From NCBI GenBank assembly GCA_011391075.1, contig JAABRF010000001.1:28487-92486 (forward strand): a stretch of 64,000 nucleotides of DNA, given 5' to 3'. The notes under the pieces are model-generated. The model ran no database searches, had not been told where the DNA came from, and saw only the letters and a list, made by a program, of their open reading frames with translations. Position numbers and translations under genes: made by a program. This document shows positions 56,680-64,000 of the stretch, piece by piece (the first letter of the stretch is position 1; the number at the start of each line of letters is the position of its first letter). This stretch comes from Flavobacteriia bacterium. GTDB taxonomy: Bacteria > Bacteroidota > Bacteroidia > Flavobacteriales > Flavobacteriaceae.

Positions 56680-57939
56680 AAACATCATATAATTATCATT
56701 CTAATCTTTTTATTAAGCTTAATGTCTTGTAATATTACTAATAAATCAATCAACATAAATGCAAGCCAAATATTAGGAAATCCTGATTATCAAGCTATTA
56801 GTTATGGGGGTTTTCGACATAATACTAGAGATATTGTACCTACAAAAACTCAAGTAACAGAGGATATGAAAATTTTATCCGCCATGGGTATAAAAATCAT
56901 CAGAACTTATAATGTCCATATAGAAGAAATAAAAGTTATTCTTGAGGTTATAAAAGAAATGAAATCGCAAGATCCTAATTTTGAAATGTATGTGATGCTT
57001 GGTGCTTGGATAGATTGTAAAAATGCTTGGACAGATAAAGCGCCAATCCACGATGAAGAAAGCCTACGTAACGAGAAAGAAATTGAAGAAGCAGTAAGAT
57101 TAACCAATCAATACCCTGATATCATCAAGATTATTGCGGTCGGTAATGAAGCCATGGTAAAATGGGCAACTAATTATTATGTTCATCCCAAAATCATTTT
57201 AAAATGGGTAAATCACCTCCAAGATTTAAAAAAGCAAAACAAATTACCAAAAGATTTATGGATAACAAGTTCTGATAATTTTGCTTCATGGGGTGGTGGT
57301 TCTGAGGAATATCATGTCGAAGATTTGAACCAATTAATCAAAGCAGTCGATTATATTTCTGTACATACCTATCCGATGCATGATACGCATTATAATCCTG
57401 TATTTTGGGGTTTAGCTCCTGAAGAAGTTGAACTTTCTAAACAAGAACAGGTTGAAAACATCATGCTAAGGTCTTTGGAATATGCCAAAAATCAGGTAGA
57501 AAATGTAAAAAAATACATGAATGGTTTAGGAGTGGATAAACCCATTCACATAGGAGAAACTGGATGGGCAACTCAATCCAAAGAATTTTACGGTAATAAT
57601 GGAGCTAAAGCAATAGATGAATACAAATCAGCTCGTTTTTATCATTTGATGAGAGATTGGACAAATCAAAATAACATCAGTTGTTTTTACTTTGAAGCCT
57701 TTGATGAAAATTGGAAAGATGCCAACAACCCACAAGGATCCGAAAATCATTTTGGACTCATCAATCTGAAAAGTGAAGCCAAATATGTGCTTTGGGAAAT
57801 GGTAGATCAAGGTATTTTTAAGGGTTTAAAAAGAGATGGCAAACCTATTTCAAAAACCTATAATGGAGATGTTAAAAAATTATTAGATGAGGTTCAAATA
57901 CCGGAAGTAAAAAAAGAATTACAGTTACAAACGAATTAA
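56674..57939 (+). CDS. GH17-like lipoprotein
   Basis: This 421-aa lipoprotein has a signal ending LMSC. A GH17-type TIM barrel follows, with the acid/base Glu159 in IIAVGNEAM and the nucleophile Glu295 in IHIGETGWAT, matching the GNE and ETGW signatures of beta-1,3-glucanases. The stretch FEAFDENWKDANNPQGSEN near the end is also typical of the GH17 group. Members are endo-beta-1,3-glucanases or glucosyltransferases. No acidic residues follow the lipid Cys, so it may face the periplasm rather than the outside. It probably trims oligosaccharides after import across the outer membrane. Confidence 0.85.
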   Translation: MKKHHIIIILIFLLSLMSCNITNKSININASQILGNPDYQAISYGGFRHNTRDIVPTKTQVTEDMKILSAMGIKIIRTYNVHIEEIKVILEVIKEMKSQDPNFEMYVMLGAWIDCKNAWTDKAPIHDEESLRNEKEIEEAVRLTNQYPDIIKIIAVGNEAMVKWATNYYVHPKIILKWVNHLQDLKKQNKLPKDLWITSSDNFASWGGGSEEYHVEDLNQLIKAVDYISVHTYPMHDTHYNPVFWGLAPEEVELSKQEQVENIMLRSLEYAKNQVENVKKYMNGLGVDKPIHIGETGWATQSKEFYGNNGAKAIDEYKSARFYHLMRDWTNQNNISCFYFEAFDENWKDANNPQGSENHFGLINLKSEAKYVLWEMVDQGIFKGLKRDGKPISKTYNGDVKKLLDEVQIPEVKKELQLQTN

Positions 57940-57998
57940 AGTTTCACAAAAAATAAAAATATTTTTTCAAAAGTTTGGGATTTAATAAACAAAAACAA

Positions 57999-59492
57999 AT
58001 GATTAAAAATCTTCAAATATCAGTTTTACTTCTAATCCTCATGATAACTTCATGTAAAGATAAGGCATCTATGAATATAGAAATTTATGAAACATCAAAA
58101 GCAGGTAATCAATTTGCATTAATAAGTCCGTTAGAAATTGATTCAAATCAAAAATTTATAAGTCTAAAAATAGATCCCAATCAAACTTTTCAAGTCATTA
58201 CAGGCATTGGAGGTTCATTTACAGAAAGTACAGCTTATTTACTCAATCAATTGAGTGCAGACAAAAGAGAAGAGATCATCAAGGCCTATTTTGGAGATAA
58301 TGGTGCCAAATATTCATTAACGAGAACACATATTGCATCTTGTGATTTCTCTTTGTCCAATTATACTTATGCCAAAGTTGAAAACGATTTAAAATTAGAA
58401 CATTTTACCATAGAAGATGATTTAGACGACCTTATTCCCTTAATCAAAGATGCTCAAAAAATATCTTCAGAAGGATTTAATATCATTGCTTCACCTTGGA
58501 CTGCACCACCTTGGATGAAGGACAACAAACATTGGGTAGGAGGAAAATTACTCAAAGAGCATTATCCAACTTTTTCATTGTATTTTCAAAAATATTTAGA
58601 AGCTTATCAAAAACAAGGGATCGATATATGGGGAATTACTCCTATCAATGAACCACATGGGAATGGAAACAATTGGGAGAGTACGCATTTTTCACCTGTA
58701 GAAATGACTGATTTGGTTCAAAATTATTTAGGACCTCATTTGGAAAAAAACGGTTTTAAAGCTGTTAAAATCTTAGGTTATGATCAAAACAGAGCAGGAC
58801 TAAAGGAATGGGTAGATGTGATGTTTAATTCAGAAGAAAGTTCAAAATACTATGCTGGCACAGCCATTCATTGGTACGAAAGCACTTATGAGTATTTTCC
58901 AAAAGAATTGCAATATGCTCATCAAAAAGCACCAAGCAAACATTTGATTCAAACAGAAGGTTGTGTTGATGCAGAAGTTCCGCATTGGAAAGATGATACT
59001 TGGTATTGGAGCAAAGAAGGTACAGATTGGGGCTGGGATTGGGCAAGTGAAAATGACAAATATTTACACCCAAAATACGTACCTGTTCACAGATATGCGC
59101 GTGACATCATCGGTTGTCTTAACAATTGGGTTGATGGTTGGGTAGATTGGAATATGGTGCTCGATAAACAAGGTGGACCTAATTGGTTCAAAAATTGGTG
59201 CATTGCTCCTGTTATTGTCGATCCACAGCACAATGAAGTCTACTATACCCCACTCTACTACACTATGATGCATTTTAGCAAATTCATCAGACCAAATTCG
59301 ATTAAAATTGGATGTGAGATTAACCACAAAGAAATCATGGCTACTGCTGTAAAAAATCCAGACGGTACTGTTGTAGTCGTATTATTTAATCCTACAGAAA
59401 AATTAGAAACAATTAATATAAATTTTGAATCAAACGGGTTTTATACGCAATTAAACCCAAATAGTATTCAATCCATAGTCATAAAACCTTAA
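57999..59492 (+). CDS. GH30 glucosidase/beta-1,6-glucanase, lipoprotein
   Basis: This 497-aa lipoprotein has a signal ending MITSC. A TIM barrel plus beta-side domain follows, with GIGGSFTESTAYLL near the start, the acid/base Glu218 in ITPINEPHGNG and the nucleophile Glu320 in LIQTEGCVD. GH30 enzymes near this type cut beta-1,6-glucan branches or remove beta-1,6-glucosyl residues, which suits debranching of laminarin. I start it at ATG 57999 (MIKNLQISVLL); the in-frame TTG at 57975 would put a polar head on the signal peptide. The MFS-GH17 fusion starts 4 bases after its stop. Confidence 0.92.
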   Translation: MIKNLQISVLLLILMITSCKDKASMNIEIYETSKAGNQFALISPLEIDSNQKFISLKIDPNQTFQVITGIGGSFTESTAYLLNQLSADKREEIIKAYFGDNGAKYSLTRTHIASCDFSLSNYTYAKVENDLKLEHFTIEDDLDDLIPLIKDAQKISSEGFNIIASPWTAPPWMKDNKHWVGGKLLKEHYPTFSLYFQKYLEAYQKQGIDIWGITPINEPHGNGNNWESTHFSPVEMTDLVQNYLGPHLEKNGFKAVKILGYDQNRAGLKEWVDVMFNSEESSKYYAGTAIHWYESTYEYFPKELQYAHQKAPSKHLIQTEGCVDAEVPHWKDDTWYWSKEGTDWGWDWASENDKYLHPKYVPVHRYARDIIGCLNNWVDGWVDWNMVLDKQGGPNWFKNWCIAPVIVDPQHNEVYYTPLYYTMMHFSKFIRPNSIKIGCEINHKEIMATAVKNPDGTVVVVLFNPTEKLETININFESNGFYTQLNPNSIQSIVIKP

Positions 59493-59496
59493 TAAT

Positions 59497-61839
59497 ATGA
59501 GCACAAAAACTTCACAAGTTCCAATGGGACAAAAATTAGCTTTTGGTTTTGGAATGTTAGCCAATCAAATGTTTCCAGCAATTTTAGGCATTTTTATGGT
59601 TGTTCTAGTCCAAAATCTTGGATTCCCCGGATGGATGTGGAGTACTATCTATTTTTTTCCACGAATTTTTGACGCATTTACTGACCCTATTATGGGTTTT
59701 ATCTCAGATAATACCAAATCAAAATGGGGTAGAAGAAGACAATATGTGTTTATTGGTTCTATCGTCATGGGTATTTCTTTTGTATTGATGTGGCAATTGT
59801 ACATAGATAATAGTATTGAATATAATTTTGCCTATTTCATGTTTTGGTCATTTGTATTCTATTTAGGATTAACCTTATTTAGTGTGCCTTATGTAGCTAT
59901 GGGTTATGAAATGAGTGATGATTTTCATGAACGTACCAACATCATGGCAATTGCTCAATGGATAGGTCAGTGGGCTTGGGTTATTGCTCCTTGGTTCTGG
60001 GTAATTATGTATAGAAATGGGGATGACGGCTGGTTCTCAAGCGCTGAATCTGCCACGAGAACTTTAGCCATTTGGGTGGGTATTGTGTTGATGTTTATTG
60101 CTATGATTCCGGCTATTTTCATTAAAAGTAAGTCAACACTCAATGAGAATTATTCTCCTTTGAATTTGAGAAATATAAAAGGAAGTTTTAACGAAATTAT
60201 ATTAGGATTTAAAGAGGCTCTTAAAATAAAACCTTTTAGAAAATTATGTATTTCTACTTTTCTAATTTTTAATGCTTTCAATACCGTTGCAACTTTTACT
60301 TTTTTTATAATTGTTTATCATTTGTTTAATGGAAACCCAGGAGATGCTGGAATATGGCCAACTTTGTTTGGTTGTTTAGGAGCACTTTCTACTACATTTT
60401 TAGTCATTCCAATTGTAAGATGGTTTTCAAATAAATATGGTAAAAAAACAGCATTTATATGGTCACAAAGTGTCTCCATTTTGGGTTACATTTTATTGTG
60501 GTTTTTGTTAGTACCAGGAAAACCATACCTATTTATCTTGGCACTTCCATTTTTCTCTTTTGGTATTGGTAGTTTATTTACATTAATGATGTCAATGACC
60601 TCAGATGTAATTGATATTGACGAATTAAATACCGGTAAAAGAAGAGAAGGAATTTTTGGAGCTATATATTGGTGGATGGTTAAATTTGGTTTTGCCATTG
60701 CAGGTGGGTTGAGTGGTTTAATTTTATTGTTGGTTGGATTTAAAGAAGGCATACCAACTACGGAACAAGAAGGAGCCATTTATGGGTTGCGAATATTTTT
60801 CTCTGGCATACCCATTTTAGGTACCTTAATTGCTATATATGTGATGTACGATTATGATGTAACAGAAGAAAAAGCTCGTGAAAATACTAGATTAATTAAA
60901 GAAAGGAAAAATCAAAAACTGTCTTCTGTATATAGTCCCGGAATGTTGCAAAGAATGACCAACTCCCAACTTCTTCAATCCAAATCCCAATTAGATTTTG
61001 AGTTAGAAACAGCCGAACAAATTGATAAAAAATTCAATCAAGTTTTTAATTCAGGTATGCATGGATTATGTTTTAGTCCATACACAGAAGGACATCACGA
61101 AGATATTTTATCAGAGAAACAAATTAATAGAATGCTAGATATCATTGTCCCTCATACGCAATGGATCAGAACATTTTCAAGTATTCAAGGGAATGAGCAG
61201 ATTCCAAAAATCGCACAACAAAAGAATATGAAAACCATTGTTGGAGCTTGGATAAGTAATGATAGAGCCAGAAATGAATTGGAAATAGAAGCGCTTATCA
61301 AAATGGCTAATTCAGGGCTTGTTCATGTTGCTGCAGTTGGGAACGAAGTGCTACACAGAGACGAAATTTCAGAAACAGAACTCATAAACTATATTCAAAG
61401 AGTAAGGGAAGCCATTCCTAAAAGCATACCTGTAGGTTATGTAGATGCTTATTATCAGTTTTTAAACCGTCCAAACATAGTTGCAGCTTGCGATGTCTTG
61501 TTGTGCAATTTATATCCTTTCTGGGAAGGAGCACATATAGATTATTCAATATCATACTTAAATCAAATGCTTCAACTGACACAAGACATCAGTCAAGGTA
61601 AAAAAATTATTGTAACCGAAACAGGATGGCCAAGTTTTGGAGAAACTGTTGAAGAAGCACAACCTTCAAAAATCAATGCTATGAAGTATTTTATTTTATC
61701 TCAAGAATGGGCTAAAATAAAAAATATTGAACTATTCCACTTCTCATCTTTTGACGAAACATGGAAAGTCATTCAAGAAGGAAATATTGGTACTTCATGG
61801 GGATTGTGGGATAAAAAAGAACAATTTAAATACAAATAA
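59497..61839 (+). CDS. Sugar MFS carrier fused to a cytoplasmic GH17 domain
   Basis: This 780-aa fusion has residues about 1-460 as a 12-helix carrier of the glycoside-pentoside-hexuronide:cation symporter group, with family motifs FDAFTDPIMGFISD and SKWGRRRQYVFIG. A charged linker (about 460-515) leads into a GH17 barrel (about 515-780) with GMHGLCFSPY, acid/base Glu617 in VAAVGNEVLH and nucleophile Glu708 in VTETGWPSFGE. With 12 helices the GH17 part must face the cytoplasm. It would import beta-glucooligosaccharides and cut or transfer them at the exit of the channel. The DNA is continuous with no frameshift. The next gene encodes a paralogue of the GH17 part alone. Confidence 0.85.
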   Translation: MSTKTSQVPMGQKLAFGFGMLANQMFPAILGIFMVVLVQNLGFPGWMWSTIYFFPRIFDAFTDPIMGFISDNTKSKWGRRRQYVFIGSIVMGISFVLMWQLYIDNSIEYNFAYFMFWSFVFYLGLTLFSVPYVAMGYEMSDDFHERTNIMAIAQWIGQWAWVIAPWFWVIMYRNGDDGWFSSAESATRTLAIWVGIVLMFIAMIPAIFIKSKSTLNENYSPLNLRNIKGSFNEIILGFKEALKIKPFRKLCISTFLIFNAFNTVATFTFFIIVYHLFNGNPGDAGIWPTLFGCLGALSTTFLVIPIVRWFSNKYGKKTAFIWSQSVSILGYILLWFLLVPGKPYLFILALPFFSFGIGSLFTLMMSMTSDVIDIDELNTGKRREGIFGAIYWWMVKFGFAIAGGLSGLILLLVGFKEGIPTTEQEGAIYGLRIFFSGIPILGTLIAIYVMYDYDVTEEKARENTRLIKERKNQKLSSVYSPGMLQRMTNSQLLQSKSQLDFELETAEQIDKKFNQVFNSGMHGLCFSPYTEGHHEDILSEKQINRMLDIIVPHTQWIRTFSSIQGNEQIPKIAQQKNMKTIVGAWISNDRARNELEIEALIKMANSGLVHVAAVGNEVLHRDEISETELINYIQRVREAIPKSIPVGYVDAYYQFLNRPNIVAACDVLLCNLYPFWEGAHIDYSISYLNQMLQLTQDISQGKKIIVTETGWPSFGETVEEAQPSKINAMKYFILSQEWAKIKNIELFHFSSFDETWKVIQEGNIGTSWGLWDKKEQFKYK

Positions 61840-61849
61840 ACCTCATATT

Positions 61850-62767
61850 ATGTCATTCAGAAAAGAACAATTATATCAAAAACAACAGTTTCATCAAACG
61901 AATGAACAGCAGGGTTACATCAATTTGTCAGCGTACACAACAGCTGAAGAATTGTCTACAAAAGTTAAAGAAACGCTTTCAAAAGGCATGCACGGATTGT
62001 GTTTTAGTCTTTATGAAGATGGTCAAAAACCAGGAGATACCATTGGAGAGGAACAAATCAGAAGAAGAATGGCCATAATTGCTCCTTATACCAAATGGGT
62101 CAGATCGTTTTCATGTATTGAGGGAAATGAATTGATTCCAAAAATCGCCAAAGAATTTAATTTGAAAACTTTGGTTGGAGCTTGGTTAGGCAATGACAAG
62201 GACAAAAACAATTTAGAAATAGTGGGCTTATTAAAATTAGCTCAAGAAGGTTTGGTCGACATCGCAGCAGTAGGAAATGAAGTCTTATATAGAAAAGATT
62301 TATCGGAAGAGGAATTAATAAACTACATTGAATACGTAAAGGAAAAAATACCTCATATTCCTGTAGGTTATGTAGATGCTTATTATGAATTTGCAATTAA
62401 ACCACGCATCACACAAGCCTGTGATGTGATTTTAACCAATTGTTACCCATATTGGGAAGGTACTCCAATTGACTATGCACTGATCCATATGAAAAACATG
62501 TATTACCAAACGGTTAATGCAGCTCAAGGAAAACCCGTAATTATTACCGAAACCGGTTGGCCAAGTATGGGAGAATCCTTAAGAGGAGCTGTACCATCTT
62601 TATTGCATTTTATGAAATATTTCATGGATACACAAGTTTGGGCAAAAGAAGAAAATGTTGAAGTATTTTACTTTTCATCATTTGATGAATCATGGAAAGT
62701 GGGTGCAGAAGGTATAGTTGGAGCATATTGGGGCATATGGGATAAACATGAACAATTAAAATTTTAA
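61850..62767 (+). CDS. Stand-alone cytoplasmic GH17 enzyme
   Basis: This 305-aa protein lacks a signal peptide, so it is cytoplasmic. The GH17 motifs are acid/base Glu144 in IAAVGNEVLYR and nucleophile Glu234 in ITETGWPSMGES. It is clearly a paralogue of the C-terminal domain of the preceding MFS fusion (shared GMHGLCFS, IPVGYVDAYY, FSSFDE.WKV) and probably arose by tandem duplication. The start ATG 61850 follows the fusion gene's stop by 10 bases; the upstream frame would overlap that gene by more than 100 bases. It could be a beta-1,3-glucosidase, endoglucanase or transglucosylase that feeds the phosphorylase. Confidence 0.85.
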   Translation: MSFRKEQLYQKQQFHQTNEQQGYINLSAYTTAEELSTKVKETLSKGMHGLCFSLYEDGQKPGDTIGEEQIRRRMAIIAPYTKWVRSFSCIEGNELIPKIAKEFNLKTLVGAWLGNDKDKNNLEIVGLLKLAQEGLVDIAAVGNEVLYRKDLSEEELINYIEYVKEKIPHIPVGYVDAYYEFAIKPRITQACDVILTNCYPYWEGTPIDYALIHMKNMYYQTVNAAQGKPVIITETGWPSMGESLRGAVPSLLHFMKYFMDTQVWAKEENVEVFYFSSFDESWKVGAEGIVGAYWGIWDKHEQLKF

Positions 62768-62958
62768 AAATTTACCTATACAACACCTATACGAAATCGA
62801 TATATAAGGGGTGTAAATTTTAGAAATACTCCATAAGGTAGGGGTTTTATCAGGATAAAAAAATATCATTCTTGTATAGTTTGTATATTCATTAATATCA
62901 TAATAAACTAATATCATTTAATAGTTTTACTCAATATTAATTCATAATTTTTATAAAC
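62768..62958 (+). promoter_or_regulatory. Leader with shared operator motif upstream of the last gene
   Basis: TTACCTATACAA (62772-62783) and ACCTATACG (62785-62793) give two CCTATAC boxes 11 bases apart. Inverted TTGTATA boxes lie at 62872-62878 and 62881-62887. The layout repeats that upstream of the first gene of the locus, so the last gene probably starts a second, co-regulated transcript. Confidence 0.5.
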
Positions 62959-64000
62959 ATGAAAAAAATTACATTTTTTATTTTCCTATTGATGGCTCAA
63001 ATAGGATTTTCACAACAAGTATTGATTCAAGACTTTGAAACAGCGGCAAGTTATACTTTTGCAGGTTTTGAAGGATTGGCAAGTGCATCAGTTGTAGCAG
63101 ATCCTGCTGCAGGTGGTACGAATGGTAACTGTTTTAAATTAATCAATCAAACATCTGGTCAACCATGGCAAGGTGCAGAAGTCATTTTAACTCAGAAAAA
63201 GATTAAATTAACTACAGATAAAACGATACAGATAAGTGTTTATTCAACCCAAGCATTTAATATGTTATGTAAAGTTGAAGTTGGTGGACCAGCATCTGCA
63301 AACGGTCAAGCTTACACTACTCCAGGCCAATGGCAAACTTTAACTTTTGATTTTAATGTACCAATGGACAATACTGGAGTTGCCAATGGTGAGTACTCAA
63401 AAATAGTATTCTTCGGAAACTGGAAGGCAACCAATGATGGTTTTGATACCCCTCAAAATTTTGCTTTTCATGTAGATAATATTACTGCAGAAGAAGCTAC
63501 TGTTACACCTGATCCTGCTCCAACTGAAGCATCACCAACACCTCCAGAACGTCCAGTAGCTGATGTAGTTTCTATTTTTAGTGATGCTTATGACAATATA
63601 ACTGTTAATGAATGGGGACCAAACTGGGGACCTTCATCAACTCCTATTACAGATAATCCAATCGCTGGCAATGCTACCAAAAAAATAAGTATGGGAGCTG
63701 GTCAAACTTTTGCTGGAATTTCTTTTGTGTCCAGTGCGTTTGATGCCACTTCTTTTACTCATTTCCACGTTGATTATTGGATTGCAGCTCCACTACCTGC
63801 TGGTCAAGTGTTTAATGTAAAATTATCAAATCATAATGGTGGCTCAGGTGAAACGAGTGCTGTTCAATATACCGCTATTCCATCAGCTGGTAGTCAATGG
63901 TTGTCTTTGGACATTCCTTTAGCAGATTTTGTCGCAGCAAGTAATCCTGCAAATTTAGATAGAAATGCAATTGCTCAGATTATCATAACTGGAGCTAGAG
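62959..64000 (+). CDS. Secreted glycan-binding protein, 5' part
   Basis: This gene runs off the right edge (347 codons seen, no stop). It has a signal peptide (residues 1-19, ending IGFSQ) without a lipid Cys. Residues about 20-175 form a jelly-roll binding-like module (QDFETAASYTFAGFEG). A Pro/Thr/Glu linker (TPDPAPTEASPTPPERP) leads into a second module (about 195-347) with VVSIFSDAYDNI, homologous to domain 3 of the binding lipoprotein at 50739-52151. It is probably a multidomain, T9SS-exported enzyme or binding protein whose catalytic or sorting domain lies beyond the window. Confidence 0.75.
   Translation, partial: MKKITFFIFLLMAQIGFSQQVLIQDFETAASYTFAGFEGLASASVVADPAAGGTNGNCFKLINQTSGQPWQGAEVILTQKKIKLTTDKTIQISVYSTQAFNMLCKVEVGGPASANGQAYTTPGQWQTLTFDFNVPMDNTGVANGEYSKIVFFGNWKATNDGFDTPQNFAFHVDNITAEEATVTPDPAPTEASPTPPERPVADVVSIFSDAYDNITVNEWGPNWGPSSTPITDNPIAGNATKKISMGAGQTFAGISFVSSAFDATSFTHFHVDYWIAAPLPAGQVFNVKLSNHNGGSGETSAVQYTAIPSAGSQWLSLDIPLADFVAASNPANLDRNAIAQIIITGAR

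Overview
The window comes from an AT-rich bacterium of the Bacteroidota, most likely class Flavobacteriia. The evidence is a BshA-type bacillithiol gene, a PorX regulator of the type IX secretion system, a giant secreted protein ending in a gliding-motility-type (type B) sorting domain, many secreted proteins and lipoproteins, Bacteroidota-style promoters (TAnnTTTG at -7) and an almost complete lack of Shine-Dalgarno sequences.

Bases 1-47100 are mostly chromosomal core genes in short transcription units on both strands. They are: the 3' part of ccoG; an acyltransferase; a small membrane-protein gene that appears frameshifted, coupled to an ABC ATPase; an omega-amidase and methionine-type aminotransferase pair; dnaN; an ACP phosphodiesterase; gamma-glutamyltranspeptidase; rlmH; an M48 protease; an MBL hydrolase; aroB; proline dehydrogenase; prfC; idi; a MORN-like repeat protein; sppA; a His/Cys-rich small membrane protein followed by a TonB-dependent receptor; recR, fabI, recN and porX; an HD hydrolase; an nnr operon; a 1315-residue CUB-repeat surface protein; bshA, pepE and a family 2 glycosyltransferase; a Crp/Fnr regulator; a 5'-nucleotidase; tRNA-Lys(CUU); a GH53 galactanase; and guaB. 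Three MITE-like inverted-repeat elements (two of one family, one of another) lie between these genes. A probable small RNA with its own promoter, dyad operator and terminator lies beside the Crp/Fnr gene.

Bases 47200 to the right edge form a same-strand beta-glucan utilisation locus. In order it holds: a TIM-barrel glycosidase fused to a probable outer-membrane beta-barrel (1048 aa); a three-domain glycan-binding lipoprotein; a GH16 laminarinase-like lipoprotein; a large cytoplasmic phosphorylase of the GH94/GH149/GH161 type; a GH17 lipoprotein; a GH30 lipoprotein; a sugar MFS carrier fused to a cytoplasmic GH17 domain (780 aa); a stand-alone cytoplasmic GH17; and the start of another secreted binding protein that runs off the window. 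No SusC/SusD pair is seen. My reading is that surface enzymes cut a beta-1,3/1,6-glucan of laminarin type, oligosaccharides cross both membranes, and cytoplasmic GH17 enzymes plus the phosphorylase finish the job. The striking point is that a transport-like domain is covalently joined to a glycosidase at both the outer and the inner membrane. Two transcription units of the locus share a tandem CCTATAC operator-like motif.

Limits: all family names come from motif recognition by eye. No search or structure prediction was run, and the locus continues beyond base 64000.
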